Source: Fimenecus sp900545625
Lineage (GTDB): Bacteria; Bacillota; Clostridia; Oscillospirales; Acutalibacteraceae
Reading direction: 5' to 3'
Assembly: GCA_963931525.1 (NCBI GenBank)
Contig: OZ007023.1
Coordinates: 1,860,001 to 1,924,000 of the forward strand
Length of the DNA stretch: 64,000 nt
The notes below the pieces were generated by a model. It worked only from the letters and a program-made list of their open reading frames with translations, was not told where the DNA came from and ran no database searches. A program made the translations under genes and the position numbers. Shown here piece by piece: positions 1 through 9,167 of this stretch; the first letter of the stretch is position 1, and every line of letters starts with the position of its first letter.

Positions 1-883
1 CCTCGCCGATGGTGGCGGCGATGGTCTCAAGCCCCACAGGGCCGCCGTTGTAGTTACGGATCATGGCGGTCAGGAGCATACGGTCGATATTATCAAGGCC
101 GAGCGCGTCGATCTCCATGCGCGAAAGCGCGATCTGCGCAGTCTCCTCCGTAATCACGCCGTTGCCCATGACCTCGGCAAAATCGCGCGCCCGTTTTAAC
201 AGGCGGTTCGCGATGCGGGGCGTACCCCTTGCGCGCGAGGCGATCTCCAGCGCACCCTTATCATCCACGGCGATTCCCAAGATACCCGCACTGCGTCGGA
301 CGATTTGAGAAAGTTCCTCTTTGGAGTACATTTCGAGCCTTGCAATCACCCCGAAGCGGTCTCGCAAGGGTGCTGTCAGCTGCCCGGCGCGGGTGGTCGC
401 GCCCACCAGCGTAAAACGCGGCAAATCAAGCCGAATAGAACGCGCGGACGGCCCTTTGCCGATGATGATGTCAAGGGCGTTATCCTCCATGGCAGGGTAT
501 AGAACTTCCTCCACGCTGCGCGACAGGCGGTGGATCTCGTCGATAAACAGCACGTCGCCGTCCGAAAGGTTTGTAAGCAAAGCGGCAAGGTCGCCGGGCT
601 TTTCGATCGCGGGGCCGGAGGTGATGCGGATCTGCACATTCATCTCGTTGGCAATAATGCCCGCAAGCGTCGTTTTGCCTAAGCCCGGCGGGCCATAGAG
701 CAGCACGTGATCGAGCTGTTCACCGCGTGCTTTGGCAGCTTCAATATAAATTTTTAAATTTTCCTTGACCTTTTCCTGCCCGATGTAATCGTGCAGCGTT
801 TTAGGGCGCAGGGAGAGTTCCAGCGCCTCATCCGCCGCGTTGAAATCAGGGGAAACAATGCGGTTTTCGTTATCAAAATCCAT
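1..883 (-). CDS. ruvB: Holliday junction branch migration helicase RuvB (C-terminus beyond window)
   Basis: AAA+ motor that drives branch migration of Holliday junctions with RuvA. Translation from the ATG at 883 gives 294 codons before the left edge; about 40 C-terminal residues are missing. Visible are the Walker A motif GPPGLGKT (residues 64-71), the Walker B motif FIDEIHRL, the sensor region GATTRAG, and the start of the winged-helix domain. It starts 3 nt after the ruvA stop, so ruvC-ruvA-ruvB form one operon in the usual Firmicutes order. Family membership is unambiguous. Confidence 0.98.
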   Translation of the reverse strand, partial: MDFDNENRIVSPDFNAADEALELSLRPKTLHDYIGQEKVKENLKIYIEAAKARGEQLDHVLLYGPPGLGKTTLAGIIANEMNVQIRITSGPAIEKPGDLAALLTNLSDGDVLFIDEIHRLSRSVEEVLYPAMEDNALDIIIGKGPSARSIRLDLPRFTLVGATTRAGQLTAPLRDRFGVIARLEMYSKEELSQIVRRSAGILGIAVDDKGALEIASRARGTPRIANRLLKRARDFAEVMGNGVITEETAQIALSRMEIDALGLDNIDRMLLTAMIRNYNGGPVGLETIAATIGE

Positions 884-886
884 GGC

Positions 887-1495
887 TTATACCTGCCTTG
901 CAAGCGTTTTGAGCGCCTGCCGAATCATATCCTCAACCGACAGCGCAGCGTCCAGCTTTGCAACCGCCGCTGCCGCTTCGCTTTGCGAATAACCGAGCAT
1001 CGTCAGCGCGCTGACCGCTTCGGCGGCGCTGCCCTCGGCTGCGGCGATACCTGCCGCCTCGATCTCCGGCGTAACAGCGGAAAGCTCCAGCCCTTTTGCA
1101 AGCTTGTCCTTAAGCTCAAGCACTACGCGCTGCGCGAGCTTCGGCCCGACGCCCTGTGCGCGTGTGATCGCTTTGCTGTCGCCCGTGGCGAGGCAGAGCG
1201 CCAATTTATCGGGCGTCAGTTCCGATAAAATCGCCAGCGCCGCCTTGGGCCCTACGCCTGAAACGCCGATGAGCAGCTTAAAGCATTCCAATTCCTGTTC
1301 GTCTGCAAAGCCGAACAGGTCAAGCGCATCCTCACGGACGTTGAGGTAGGTGTAAAGCGTCGCCGTGTTCCCCTTTTCACCGATGCGCTTGAGCGTGGTG
1401 AGCGTCGTACTGCACCGAAACGCTATGCCGCCCGTTTCGATCGCAACGCTCTGTGTATCGACATATACGATTTTTCCCGTAATCGAATAAAACAT
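887..1495 (-). CDS. ruvA: Holliday junction binding protein RuvA
   Basis: Tetrameric junction-binding subunit that loads RuvB. The 202-residue length is normal. The N-terminal OB fold begins MFYSITGKIVYVD. Two helix-hairpin-helix motifs follow (around GVSGVGPKAALAIL and GVGPKLAQRVVLEL). The C-terminal RuvB-contacting domain ends SVEDMIRQALKTLARQV. It lies 2 nt after ruvC and 3 nt before ruvB, so translation is probably coupled. Confidence 0.98.
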   Translation of the reverse strand: MFYSITGKIVYVDTQSVAIETGGIAFRCSTTLTTLKRIGEKGNTATLYTYLNVREDALDLFGFADEQELECFKLLIGVSGVGPKAALAILSELTPDKLALCLATGDSKAITRAQGVGPKLAQRVVLELKDKLAKGLELSAVTPEIEAAGIAAAEGSAAEAVSALTMLGYSQSEAAAAVAKLDAALSVEDMIRQALKTLARQV

Positions 1496-1497
1496 CC

Positions 1498-2004
1498 TTA
1501 TTTTCTCCCCATCTGCTTGAGCCTGCCCATCAGCGAGCCGCTGGCATGCCCGTGGCAGATTGCCATGGCGAGCGCGTCGGCGGTATCGTCTGGTTTTGGG
1601 ATCTTTTCAAGATGCAGAATAATACGCGTCATCTCCTGCACCTGCTTTTTTTCCGCCCTGCCGTAGCCGACAACGCTTTGCTTGACCTGCAGGGGCGTAT
1701 ATTCAAAGATCTCCACGCCGTTTTGCTGGGCAGCGAGTACCGTGACCCCGCGCGCTTGTGCAACATCGATCACGGTTTTGGCATTGGTGTTGTAAAACAG
1801 CTTTTCGATCGACATCGCCTGCGGACGAAAGCGTGTCATCAACGCACAAAGGTCGCAGTAAATCTTTTCGAGCCGTTCAGGGAACGGCGTGTGCGCTTCG
1901 GTCGTGATCGCGCCGTAATCGAGCACGGTAAAGCGATTGTTCCGATATTCCAGCACGCCGTATCCGACGATCGCATAGCCCGGGTCGATCCCCAATATCA
2001 CCAT
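1498..2004 (-). CDS. ruvC: Holliday junction resolvase RuvC
   Basis: Mg2+-dependent endonuclease that resolves Holliday junctions, 168 residues. The RNase H-like fold opens with MVILGIDPG, carrying the first catalytic Asp; SIEKLFYN holds the catalytic Glu and DDTADALAMAICH the C-terminal acidic cluster. An upstream in-frame start at 2067 is rejected because the ATG at 2004 has the Shine-Dalgarno AAAGAAGGA and gives the standard N-terminus. First gene of the ruvCAB operon. Confidence 0.97.
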   Translation of the reverse strand: MVILGIDPGYAIVGYGVLEYRNNRFTVLDYGAITTEAHTPFPERLEKIYCDLCALMTRFRPQAMSIEKLFYNTNAKTVIDVAQARGVTVLAAQQNGVEIFEYTPLQVKQSVVGYGRAEKKQVQEMTRIILHLEKIPKPDDTADALAMAICHGHASGSLMGRLKQMGRK

Positions 2005-2096
2005 TTGTGTGTCCTTCTTTGAAAGCCATATTTGAATAATTTTACCACAAAGGGTAACAAATAGCAAGTAAACAGTGTGTGAATATTCATCCTCAC

Positions 2097-2121
2097 GTGT
2101 AGGCCGCTTGCGGCTTTACAC
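2097..2121 (-). terminator. Hairpin downstream of sigK
   Basis: An inverted repeat (GTGTAAAGCCGC / GCGGCCTACAC read on the minus strand) begins within 5 nt after the sigK stop. There is no clear U-tract, so it may be a weak terminator or only a stabilising 3' hairpin. Confidence 0.45.
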
Positions 2122-2123
2122 AG

Positions 2124-2831
2124 CTATGCCTTAGGGGTCTTTCCGTGCTGTTCGAACCGTGCGCGCAGCGCGGCAAGGGTGCGCTTTTCAATGCGCGACA
2201 CATACGAGCGGGAAATATGCAGGCGTTCGGCGACCTCGCGCTGGGTTTCGGGCGCGTTGCCGGATAGGCCGTAACGGCGGATGATGATCTCGCGCTCGCG
2301 CGGGTTGCGGATCTCGCGGACATAGCGGCGAAGCTGCTCGGTCTTGACCTTGCGGTCCAGGTCGTCGGCGATGGTGTCGTCGGTATAGAGGATCTCGGAA
2401 AGCGTCAGCGGGTTGCCCTCGGGGTCGGTATCGATGGGGTCGCTCATGGAGACGTCCTGCGCGCTTTTGCGGCGGGAGCGAAAATACATGAGGATCTCAT
2501 TTTCGATGCAGCGCGCGGCGTACGTGGCAAGGCGCGTACCTTTTTTGCCGTCGAAGGACTGGATAGCTTTGATCAGCCCTATGGTGCCGATGGAGATCAG
2601 GTCATCCTGATCGGAATACGAGGCATAATATTTTTTGATGATGTGTGCGACCAGGCGCAGGTTATGCTCAATAAGCCGATCCCGCGCCGCAGTGTCACCT
2701 GCCCAAAACTGTTCGAGCGCCTCGCGCTCCGCCTTTGCGGACAGCGGCTTCGGGAAAGAGCTCGCCCCCTCGATATGTAAGATCAGATACAGCATATTGG
2801 CGCTGATGGCGGACAGCAGTTCTAAAAACAC
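2124..2831 (-). CDS. sigK: RNA polymerase sporulation sigma factor SigK
   Basis: Late mother-cell sigma factor. The 235 residues contain a short hydrophobic pro-sequence-like N-terminus (LLSAISANMLYLILHIEG) and region 2 with IEHNLRLVAHIIKKY and DLISIGTIGLIKAI. Region 4 ends in a helix-turn-helix (TQREVAERLHISRSYVSRIE). The GTG at 2831 is preferred over the ATG at 2864: AAAGGGAGAG lies at the right distance and the protein then matches SigK N-termini. The gene is continuous, with no skin-type insertion. A SigE/SigG assignment is less likely because of the pro-sequence. Confidence 0.93.
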   Translation of the reverse strand: MFLELLSAISANMLYLILHIEGASSFPKPLSAKAEREALEQFWAGDTAARDRLIEHNLRLVAHIIKKYYASYSDQDDLISIGTIGLIKAIQSFDGKKGTRLATYAARCIENEILMYFRSRRKSAQDVSMSDPIDTDPEGNPLTLSEILYTDDTIADDLDRKVKTEQLRRYVREIRNPREREIIIRRYGLSGNAPETQREVAERLHISRSYVSRIEKRTLAALRARFEQHGKTPKA

Positions 2832-2899
2832 GGTGCGATCTCTCCCTTTTACCCTTTGCTTCACTATATGAAATCTTGATTTGCCGCTTGCAAGTCCGC

Positions 2900-2938
2900 C
2901 GGAAAATTAAACCGCAGACGGCAAATGCCGTCTGCGGT
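2900..2938 (-). terminator. Intrinsic terminator of the GH25 gene
   Basis: A near-perfect stem (ACCGCAGACGGCA / TGCCGTCTGCGGT) at 2911-2938, followed on the minus strand by TTTAATTTT. It lies 41 nt past the stop of the gene ending at 2980. Confidence 0.9.
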
Positions 2939-2979
2939 ATCATTCGCAATAGATTCTGCAAAAGAGAGCTTGCACACCG

Positions 2980-4488
2980 TTATGCGTGGGTGCGAAAAGC
3001 CAATGCCTGCGCCTGTGTTTGCACGGGTGTGGTTGCAGCCGGTTCCGTGCTTTGGGCGCGGGCATCATCCAGCGCCTTTTGCAGCGCCGCACGCGCCCCG
3101 GCAGAGGGCAGAGACGCGATGCCGGAGGAAGCTGTATCATACAACGCCTCGCTTGGTTCGGCAATGTAGCGCGCCAGGTTCTGCTCCGCCGCAAGATACG
3201 CACGAAGCCCCGTGCTGTCGGTCAAAACCGTTTTACTGCCAACGGACTGCATATCCGTTTTCGCGGCGTAGTCGTAAAGCCCGATATTCAGATCCGTATA
3301 GCCCGAAATGCCGTCGATCTTGCCGCTGTCGGAATACTGCCATGCGCCGTAGCTGTATTTGAAATCCGTCTCTTTGGAGGTGTAATGCGCCACCCAGATC
3401 GCGTAATTTTGCAGGCGGCTGAATTGCAGCTCATCATAGAAAAAGGTCTTGGACGCATACACGCCCGCCGTATAGCCTGCGTTTTTCACCGCTTCGCAGA
3501 ACGCGACGGCAAGGTCGGTACGCTTGGAACGGCTCAAGGTATCGGCACGCCCTGTGTGGCTGCTCGTAGCGAACTCCGTATCAAAATAAATCGGATAGGT
3601 GATGTTGTATTCCCGCGCCATATTGACGCACGCGCCCGCTTCTTCGAGCGCCTCGCCCTCATTGATCGCCTGACTGAAAAAATATAAGCCTACATCAAGC
3701 CCCGCCGCAAGCGCGCCGCGGATATTCTGCTCAACATTTTTATCCTGCATCACGGGCTTGACAGGGTCGGACGTGCCATAGCCGCGAAAGCCCACGCGGA
3801 TGATCGCATAATCTACGCCAGAGGCCTTGACCTTATCCCAGTCGATATTGCCGTTCCACTGGGATACATCGATCCCCATCCGTGAAGCCTTAGCGCCGTA
3901 AGCGTTGAAACGGACGTTGCGCCCGTCGAGCTTGAGAATACCGTTGAAAGGCGTATGGTTCGCATTCAAATAAAACGGCGTGCCCGCAAGGGTCGTAAGT
4001 CCCGTTACGCGCGAGACATCCGCATACACATAATCCGTATACATAGACGCGTGCACATCCGCCGTACCGCCGCTTTGTGAGGCATTCCCCTGCTCAATGG
4101 TATCCCCGCCGCCGCTGCTGCCGCCCGAAAGCGCACTGTCCGGCACCTTTTCGCCGCCTGTGTCCTCATCCTTTTCGCGGTCACCTGTTGCAACCTGCAC
4201 GACAATGTTTGTATTCGCCTTATAATTCGAGGTTGCGCTCGTTTCGGTCGCCGGTTCGGTCGAAGGCGCGGTCGTCTGCGCAGGCAGTGTGGTCAGCGGT
4301 TCGGTTTGGGGCTGCGAAAGCTCCGTTGTCGGTGCAGAATCCACCGGTTCGGCTGTCGTCTCGCGGAACATCTGCGGTGCAAAAGAGGTGGTAAACATTG
4401 CAAGCACCAGAGAAAGCGCGAACATGCCCGTAATACGAAGCGTGTACAGGATCCGCTTCCGATTCAGTTTTTGAAGCCATCGAAGCAA
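2980..4488 (-). CDS. GH25 family lysozyme-like cell-wall hydrolase with N-terminal membrane anchor
   Basis: Muramidase-type enzyme predicted to act outside the membrane on peptidoglycan. Of 502 residues, about 16-35 form a signal-anchor helix and 40-145 a Thr/Pro/Ser/Gly-rich spacer. The catalytic barrel starts at about 200 with MGIDVSQWNGNIDWDKV, and YPIYFDTEF carries the acidic pair typical of GH25. About 90 residues of uncharacterised tail follow. The start is a TTG at 4488 (4486-4488 reads caa on the plus strand) preceded by GGAAAGGTG. A terminator lies downstream. Confidence 0.88.
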   Translation of the reverse strand: MLRWLQKLNRKRILYTLRITGMFALSLVLAMFTTSFAPQMFRETTAEPVDSAPTTELSQPQTEPLTTLPAQTTAPSTEPATETSATSNYKANTNIVVQVATGDREKDEDTGGEKVPDSALSGGSSGGGDTIEQGNASQSGGTADVHASMYTDYVYADVSRVTGLTTLAGTPFYLNANHTPFNGILKLDGRNVRFNAYGAKASRMGIDVSQWNGNIDWDKVKASGVDYAIIRVGFRGYGTSDPVKPVMQDKNVEQNIRGALAAGLDVGLYFFSQAINEGEALEEAGACVNMAREYNITYPIYFDTEFATSSHTGRADTLSRSKRTDLAVAFCEAVKNAGYTAGVYASKTFFYDELQFSRLQNYAIWVAHYTSKETDFKYSYGAWQYSDSGKIDGISGYTDLNIGLYDYAAKTDMQSVGSKTVLTDSTGLRAYLAAEQNLARYIAEPSEALYDTASSGIASLPSAGARAALQKALDDARAQSTEPAATTPVQTQAQALAFRTHA

Positions 4489-4569
4489 ATCGATCGCACC
4501 TTTCCTGTCATTTCAACGCTATATTAACACAGATCGACCGAAAAAAACAAACCACAAATTTTGGCGGTC

Positions 4570-5379
4570 TTACAGCGCATAGCGGCGGATCGCCGCCCCG
4601 ACCCCGTTTTCGTTATTAGAAAGCGTAACAACGTCCGCCGCCGCCTTGGCAGGGGTACGGGCATTTGCCATAGCGACACCGAGCCCGACCGCGGAAAGCA
4701 TGGTCACATCGTTGTAGCCGTCGCCGCACGCCATGGTCTCTTCGGGGCTTATGCCCAAAAGCCGCGCCAGTTCCAAAATGGCGGCGCCTTTATCGCAGCC
4801 GCGCGCCGTGATTTCTAAAAAGCAGGGCTCCGAGCGGAACACGGCGACGGGCAGATCCTTTAGCGCGTTGCGAAGCTGAATTTCAGCGGTTTCTAAGAAC
4901 GCAGGCTCGCCCGTGATCAAAAATTTCGGCGTGGAAAAGGTCAGTGCTTCACGCAGGGAAGGCACACGGTCGATCACAAGCCCGTTGATCGTCGTCTCCA
5001 TGCGGAAATAGCGGTCATCCGCTTTTTCGGTCACAGCAACGTCGTCGCGGTACGCCGTAAGGGGCAGATCCAGTTTTTGTGCCGCGTCGAGAATGCGGGG
5101 ATACGTGGACGGCGGGACGTTTTTTTCTGTAAAAGCGCGAGCCTCGCGCGGGTAGAAGGTACGTGCGCCGTTGTAGGAAATGACGAAACCGCCTCGCGTG
5201 GGCAAGGCGAGCTCATCTATATAGCGGCGCACGCCGGGTGTCGGCCTGCCCGTAGCGAGCACCAACACGCCGCCGCGCTCCATAAATTCCGATATATCCC
5301 GCGCTGTCTGCGGCAAAAGCACCTTATCATCGTTGACCAGCGTACCGTCAATATCTACGGCAAGCAGACGTTTTTGCAA
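4570..5379 (-). CDS. Cof-type HAD family sugar-phosphate phosphatase
   Basis: HAD hydrolase of the Cof/YwpJ class, which dephosphorylates sugar phosphates or flavin-type substrates; the substrate cannot be read from sequence. Motif I is LLAVDIDGTLVNDD, motif II lies in VLATGRPTPG, and motif IV is ACGDGYNDVTML. The type-IIB cap lies between about residues 85 and 190. The chosen TTG at 5379 has GAGGTG six nt upstream and gives 269 residues, the usual family length. The in-frame ATG at 5487 would add 36 residues running into a terminator hairpin. Confidence 0.85.
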   Translation of the reverse strand: MQKRLLAVDIDGTLVNDDKVLLPQTARDISEFMERGGVLVLATGRPTPGVRRYIDELALPTRGGFVISYNGARTFYPREARAFTEKNVPPSTYPRILDAAQKLDLPLTAYRDDVAVTEKADDRYFRMETTINGLVIDRVPSLREALTFSTPKFLITGEPAFLETAEIQLRNALKDLPVAVFRSEPCFLEITARGCDKGAAILELARLLGISPEETMACGDGYNDVTMLSAVGLGVAMANARTPAKAAADVVTLSNNENGVGAAIRRYAL

Positions 5380-5484
5380 AAAAATCACCTCGTCGTCTGC
5401 TATTGTAAACCGAACCGCCTGCGGGGTCAATTCGAGGATTCCATGAGTTTTTAACCGGCCAAATCCGCTTTTTGTGTAGATTGA

Positions 5485-5526
5485 CAAAAGCGCCCCGCCG
5501 TGTCGTATTTTGACACAGCGGGGCGG
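5485..5526 (-). terminator. Intrinsic terminator after the metallophosphoesterase gene
   Basis: Stem CGCCCCGC-TGTGTC / GACACGGCGGGGCG (5491-5525) followed on the minus strand by CTTTTGTCAA. It separates the stop at 5544 from the HAD gene. Confidence 0.88.
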
Positions 5527-5543
5527 TTCTTTTTAGAAAAGAA

Positions 5544-8500
5544 TTACGGTTCTTCGTTGCGTTTGCGCTTGATCGCGCTGCCGGTCAGAGCGACCGTAGC
5601 CGCTACAGGGATCAGGAATAACAGCGCGGAGGTAACCTGCTGCCCGGCAGTCTTCGGGACATTGGCGTCCGTAATCGGCGTTTCGCTGTCGGGCGTTGTA
5701 CCGGGCAATTCCGACGCCGTCGCCTTGGTGATGGCGAAACTGTCGATCTTCTGTGCTTCACCGTTTTCCACAGTATAGGCATTGAAGAACAGGTTTTCGC
5801 CGTCGATTTCGATTGCCGCAAACACAGGCGCTTTGGCATCCACGATTGACTCGGCACGCGGGAACAGCTGATCGGTAAGCGCCGCATCCTTGGTCTGATA
5901 ATATTTGACGCCCGCGCAACCGTCGATGGCATACACCGTGCCGTCGGGATTGACCATGGCGGTGTAGGTCGTGCCGTCATGCTTGACTGTGCGCTCCACG
6001 ATCTCGCAAACTGCGTTGTTGTTCATGGCGGATGTACGCAGGTACACATGGTCATGCCCTTGCAGTACCACGTCGATGTCGAGCTGCGGCATGAGCGTGG
6101 AAAGCTGTTTGCGCAGCGCCGTAACGTCATCATCGTCATAATGCGAACCGTTGGAATAGACCGCCTTGTGCAGCGCGACGATCTTCCAGGTCTTGTCGCT
6201 TGCGGCAGCGTCCGCCTTGAGCCATTCCAGCTGCTTTGTCCCAAGGGTGTTGTCGGAATTCAGATCGTTCGTGTTGAGCACCATAAAGTGTGCGTTGTTA
6301 TAATCAAAGGAATAATACACGCCGTTCGTGGTATCCTGCTGCGGATAATCGGTCAAAAGGAAGTTTTCGACCGTGGCATTGTCCATATCCTCCTCGTGGT
6401 TGCCCGTAGCAGGCATCATCACGGTGTTCAAAAGGGTATCGGACGCGGCATTGAAAAGCCAGTTCCACTGTTCAAAATTCTTACCGCTGTCCACAACGTC
6501 GCCCGTGTGCATGATGAACTTCGCATCCGGGTACAGTGCAAACGCCGTATCGGCGACCTCGGCAAAGGTCTCATACTGCTTCGGCGTGCCCGATTGCGTG
6601 TCGCTCATATGGAAGAACGTAAAGCTGTCGGAATTATCCGCCATCTCGAACGTGCCGACATCGCTCCACCACCCGCGGGAGGCATCGCCGACACGGAAGC
6701 AGTATTTTTCACCGGGCTGGAGACCGCTGACCTCTACCATATGACGGTTGACCTCGAAGGGATAGGATAGGATCGAAATCACGCCGAGATCCACGCCGGG
6801 GACTTCACGCGTGACCTCCGCAGTAGACGCCACGATATTGCTGCCGGTGGTCGGGCGCCCCGTAAAGCGCGGGTTTTCCGAATACGGGACGATTTCGATA
6901 TCCGTGCCCGTAACGCTGTATTTCGTATACCAGCTGATGTTGCGCGTGGTCGCGGAGTCCGAACCGAAGGTGATCGCGATGCCGGAAGGCAGCCGCAGGT
7001 CCTCCACGGTGGGCGTTACGGAGACTTTACCCGAATAGGTGATCGTCGCGGCATTGTCCATGCGAAGCCCGGGGTTCGTATCCGTTGTGAAATCGGTCAG
7101 GAACACCATAAACTCATTTGCAATGGTATCCATCTGGCTTTGCGTCAGGTATTCATCCATGAGGCTTTGGAGCACGTCTTCAAGCGAATTGTACTCCACG
7201 AGCCCTGCCGCAAAGAACAGATTGATGATCTGCGCAAGGCTCGGCGCGGGTACGATGCCGTTCAAGCTGTTTTCCCCGATCGCACCCAAAATCTGTTCAA
7301 TGACATCGCCGAGCATCGCTTCGGCTTCTACGTCGCTCAAAGAACCCAAGATACCGACTAAGTCAAGGTGGATGTTTTGCAGGATCTCATCTTCCAGAAG
7401 ATCATGCAGGACAATGTCAATGAGCGTGTCAAGGATGACATCCACATTTTCCCCGCGGGAGAACCGATCAATAACATCGTTCATAAACGGGTCGTCGCTG
7501 CGATCTTCATCGCCTGAATACATATAGGCAAGGCAGGAGGAAACCGCGTCGCCGAAATTGCCGTTGCGCGTGGTGCTGCCGATACCCAGTGTATCTAAGA
7601 ACTTCGTGCACTTTTCGTCGGAGATCTCAATGGAAACGAGCTTATCGACCGCATCATGCACGACATCCAGCAGATGCTCCGTCCCCGCGCCGCCGTCTAA
7701 ATACTGACGCTCGATTTGATCACAGACATTTTTGATGACCATTTTCAGCGTGACCTTGGGGACGTCCTGCAGCGCGCCGAGCCCCGACGCACTACTCAAC
7801 AGCGAATCCAGTGCGCCGTCCAGATCAAGGGCGTTGTTAAGATACCAATACAAGCCCCCTGCAGCTTCCATTTCGGGGATCAGCGTATACTCGAGCAGAT
7901 ACCGCACATAGTTCGTGGCAAAGGTCGTCATATCGCCGCCGCCGAAGTTCAAAGCAAACGCCGTATTCTTAAACGGCTGCGGATATGTAGTACCGAACGC
8001 CGTAACGGGACGTGTACGGTCGATATCATAGCTTTGGAAATTCATTGTGACGTTTTCGGCCCCTGCCGTGTTATCCATCGTGACAACGCGGAAATAGCAC
8101 GGGTAATTGAGCAGCGACGCGGAGGAACAATCGGTCAGCGTCTCGCCGTTGTCAGAGGTGTGCGACGCAATGTCCGTCATGTGGATATGCCCTGTAAACG
8201 CGAAGTGCATGCCCGCATCGGCGAAGCTTTCCGCAACCTGCATCCAATTATCGATCGTGAAAGCGGTAAACAAATTGTCTTCGTTTTCAAAGTGCTCCAC
8301 GAGATTGAAATGCGTGATGCCGATGGGCGTAAGGCCCTGCGCTTTGGCGTCGGCGATCTGATCGAGCGCCCACTCCATCAGCGCGTCGGAATACGCGCCG
8401 CGCGTTTCAGCAACATTTAAGCCCTCGGAATGGATGTCGCTCGAATAGCAGGCGCCGTCGAGCACGATCACGCGGTAGCCGCCTTCAAGCGTAGCGGCAT

Positions 8501-9080
8501 AAGAAAGCATCCCGGCCGTCTCACCCTCAGGCGGGGTGAAGAACGCGTCTGCAAGGTCGTAGCCGAGATTTGCATACAACTCGCGGAACTCCTCCGGCTC
8601 GGTCGTGCGCGTCGGAACAAATTGACCGTTTTGGAACTGCGCCGACTCCTCCCGGCGGATGTCGTGGTTGCCGTTGATGACAAGCACCTGCACGCCCGTT
8701 TCCTTTTCAAACTGTTCAAGCCGTGCGGCAAGCTGACGGTGCCCCTCATACTCGCCGTTTTTAGTCAGGTCGCCGGGGATAAACACGTATTTGAGTCCCT
8801 GCGTTTTTGCCATTTCGCCATATTCATACAAAGCGTTTTCCAAAATGGCATCCGCAAGATAGGACGTGGTGGAATTGAGCTTGGACGCCTCAATAAAGGC
8901 ATTGACATCCGAGCCCATAAGCGACTGCGGGAAATAGTGCAGGTCGTTCATCACGCCGACGGTCAAATTCCCCTCGGCTGCCGCCGTTTGCAGCGGGATG
9001 CTCGGCAAAACGCCAATGAGCAGTGCAAGTGATAAGAGTACGGCCGCCGCCCTTGCAAACGGTTTGCGGGTCTTGTTCAT
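5544..9080 (-). CDS. Secreted double metallophosphoesterase, cell-surface anchored
   Basis: 1178-residue exported protein with a signal peptide (residues 1-38). It has two calcineurin-like metallophosphoesterase domains. The first (about 45-330) has MNDLHYF, GDLTKNGEYEG, NGNHDIR and TGHIHMTD. The second (about 780-1060) has HMSDTQSG, HTGDVVDSG, TGNHEED and QGHDHVYLR, preceded by a purple-acid-phosphatase-like beta domain. Both metal sites look complete. A helical region of about 300 residues separates them. The C-terminus has a VPKTAG motif, a hydrophobic stretch and KRKRNEEP, resembling an atypical sortase signal. The ATG at 9080 has GGGGGAT. Substrate unknown; phosphate scavenging is likely. 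Confidence 0.9.
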   Translation of the reverse strand: MNKTRKPFARAAAVLLSLALLIGVLPSIPLQTAAAEGNLTVGVMNDLHYFPQSLMGSDVNAFIEASKLNSTTSYLADAILENALYEYGEMAKTQGLKYVFIPGDLTKNGEYEGHRQLAARLEQFEKETGVQVLVINGNHDIRREESAQFQNGQFVPTRTTEPEEFRELYANLGYDLADAFFTPPEGETAGMLSYAATLEGGYRVIVLDGACYSSDIHSEGLNVAETRGAYSDALMEWALDQIADAKAQGLTPIGITHFNLVEHFENEDNLFTAFTIDNWMQVAESFADAGMHFAFTGHIHMTDIASHTSDNGETLTDCSSASLLNYPCYFRVVTMDNTAGAENVTMNFQSYDIDRTRPVTAFGTTYPQPFKNTAFALNFGGGDMTTFATNYVRYLLEYTLIPEMEAAGGLYWYLNNALDLDGALDSLLSSASGLGALQDVPKVTLKMVIKNVCDQIERQYLDGGAGTEHLLDVVHDAVDKLVSIEISDEKCTKFLDTLGIGSTTRNGNFGDAVSSCLAYMYSGDEDRSDDPFMNDVIDRFSRGENVDVILDTLIDIVLHDLLEDEILQNIHLDLVGILGSLSDVEAEAMLGDVIEQILGAIGENSLNGIVPAPSLAQIINLFFAAGLVEYNSLEDVLQSLMDEYLTQSQMDTIANEFMVFLTDFTTDTNPGLRMDNAATITYSGKVSVTPTVEDLRLPSGIAITFGSDSATTRNISWYTKYSVTGTDIEIVPYSENPRFTGRPTTGSNIVASTAEVTREVPGVDLGVISILSYPFEVNRHMVEVSGLQPGEKYCFRVGDASRGWWSDVGTFEMADNSDSFTFFHMSDTQSGTPKQYETFAEVADTAFALYPDAKFIMHTGDVVDSGKNFEQWNWLFNAASDTLLNTVMMPATGNHEEDMDNATVENFLLTDYPQQDTTNGVYYSFDYNNAHFMVLNTNDLNSDNTLGTKQLEWLKADAAASDKTWKIVALHKAVYSNGSHYDDDDVTALRKQLSTLMPQLDIDVVLQGHDHVYLRTSAMNNNAVCEIVERTVKHDGTTYTAMVNPDGTVYAIDGCAGVKYYQTKDAALTDQLFPRAESIVDAKAPVFAAIEIDGENLFFNAYTVENGEAQKIDSFAITKATASELPGTTPDSETPITDANVPKTAGQQVTSALLFLIPVAATVALTGSAIKRKRNEEP

Positions 9081-9167
9081 CTCTGTATCCCCCGTTTCTA
9101 AAATAGTTGTTGAACACAGAGTTAAGTATAGCACAGGTTTTTGTTAATTTCAATAAAAGTTTTTTTG

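Noticed and set aside
2097..2121. A structured small RNA downstream of sigK
   Set aside because: Only one short hairpin is visible, best explained as a weak 3' hairpin of sigK.
2124..2831. A skin-type insertion or split sigK
   Set aside because: The sigK frame is continuous from region 2 through region 4.
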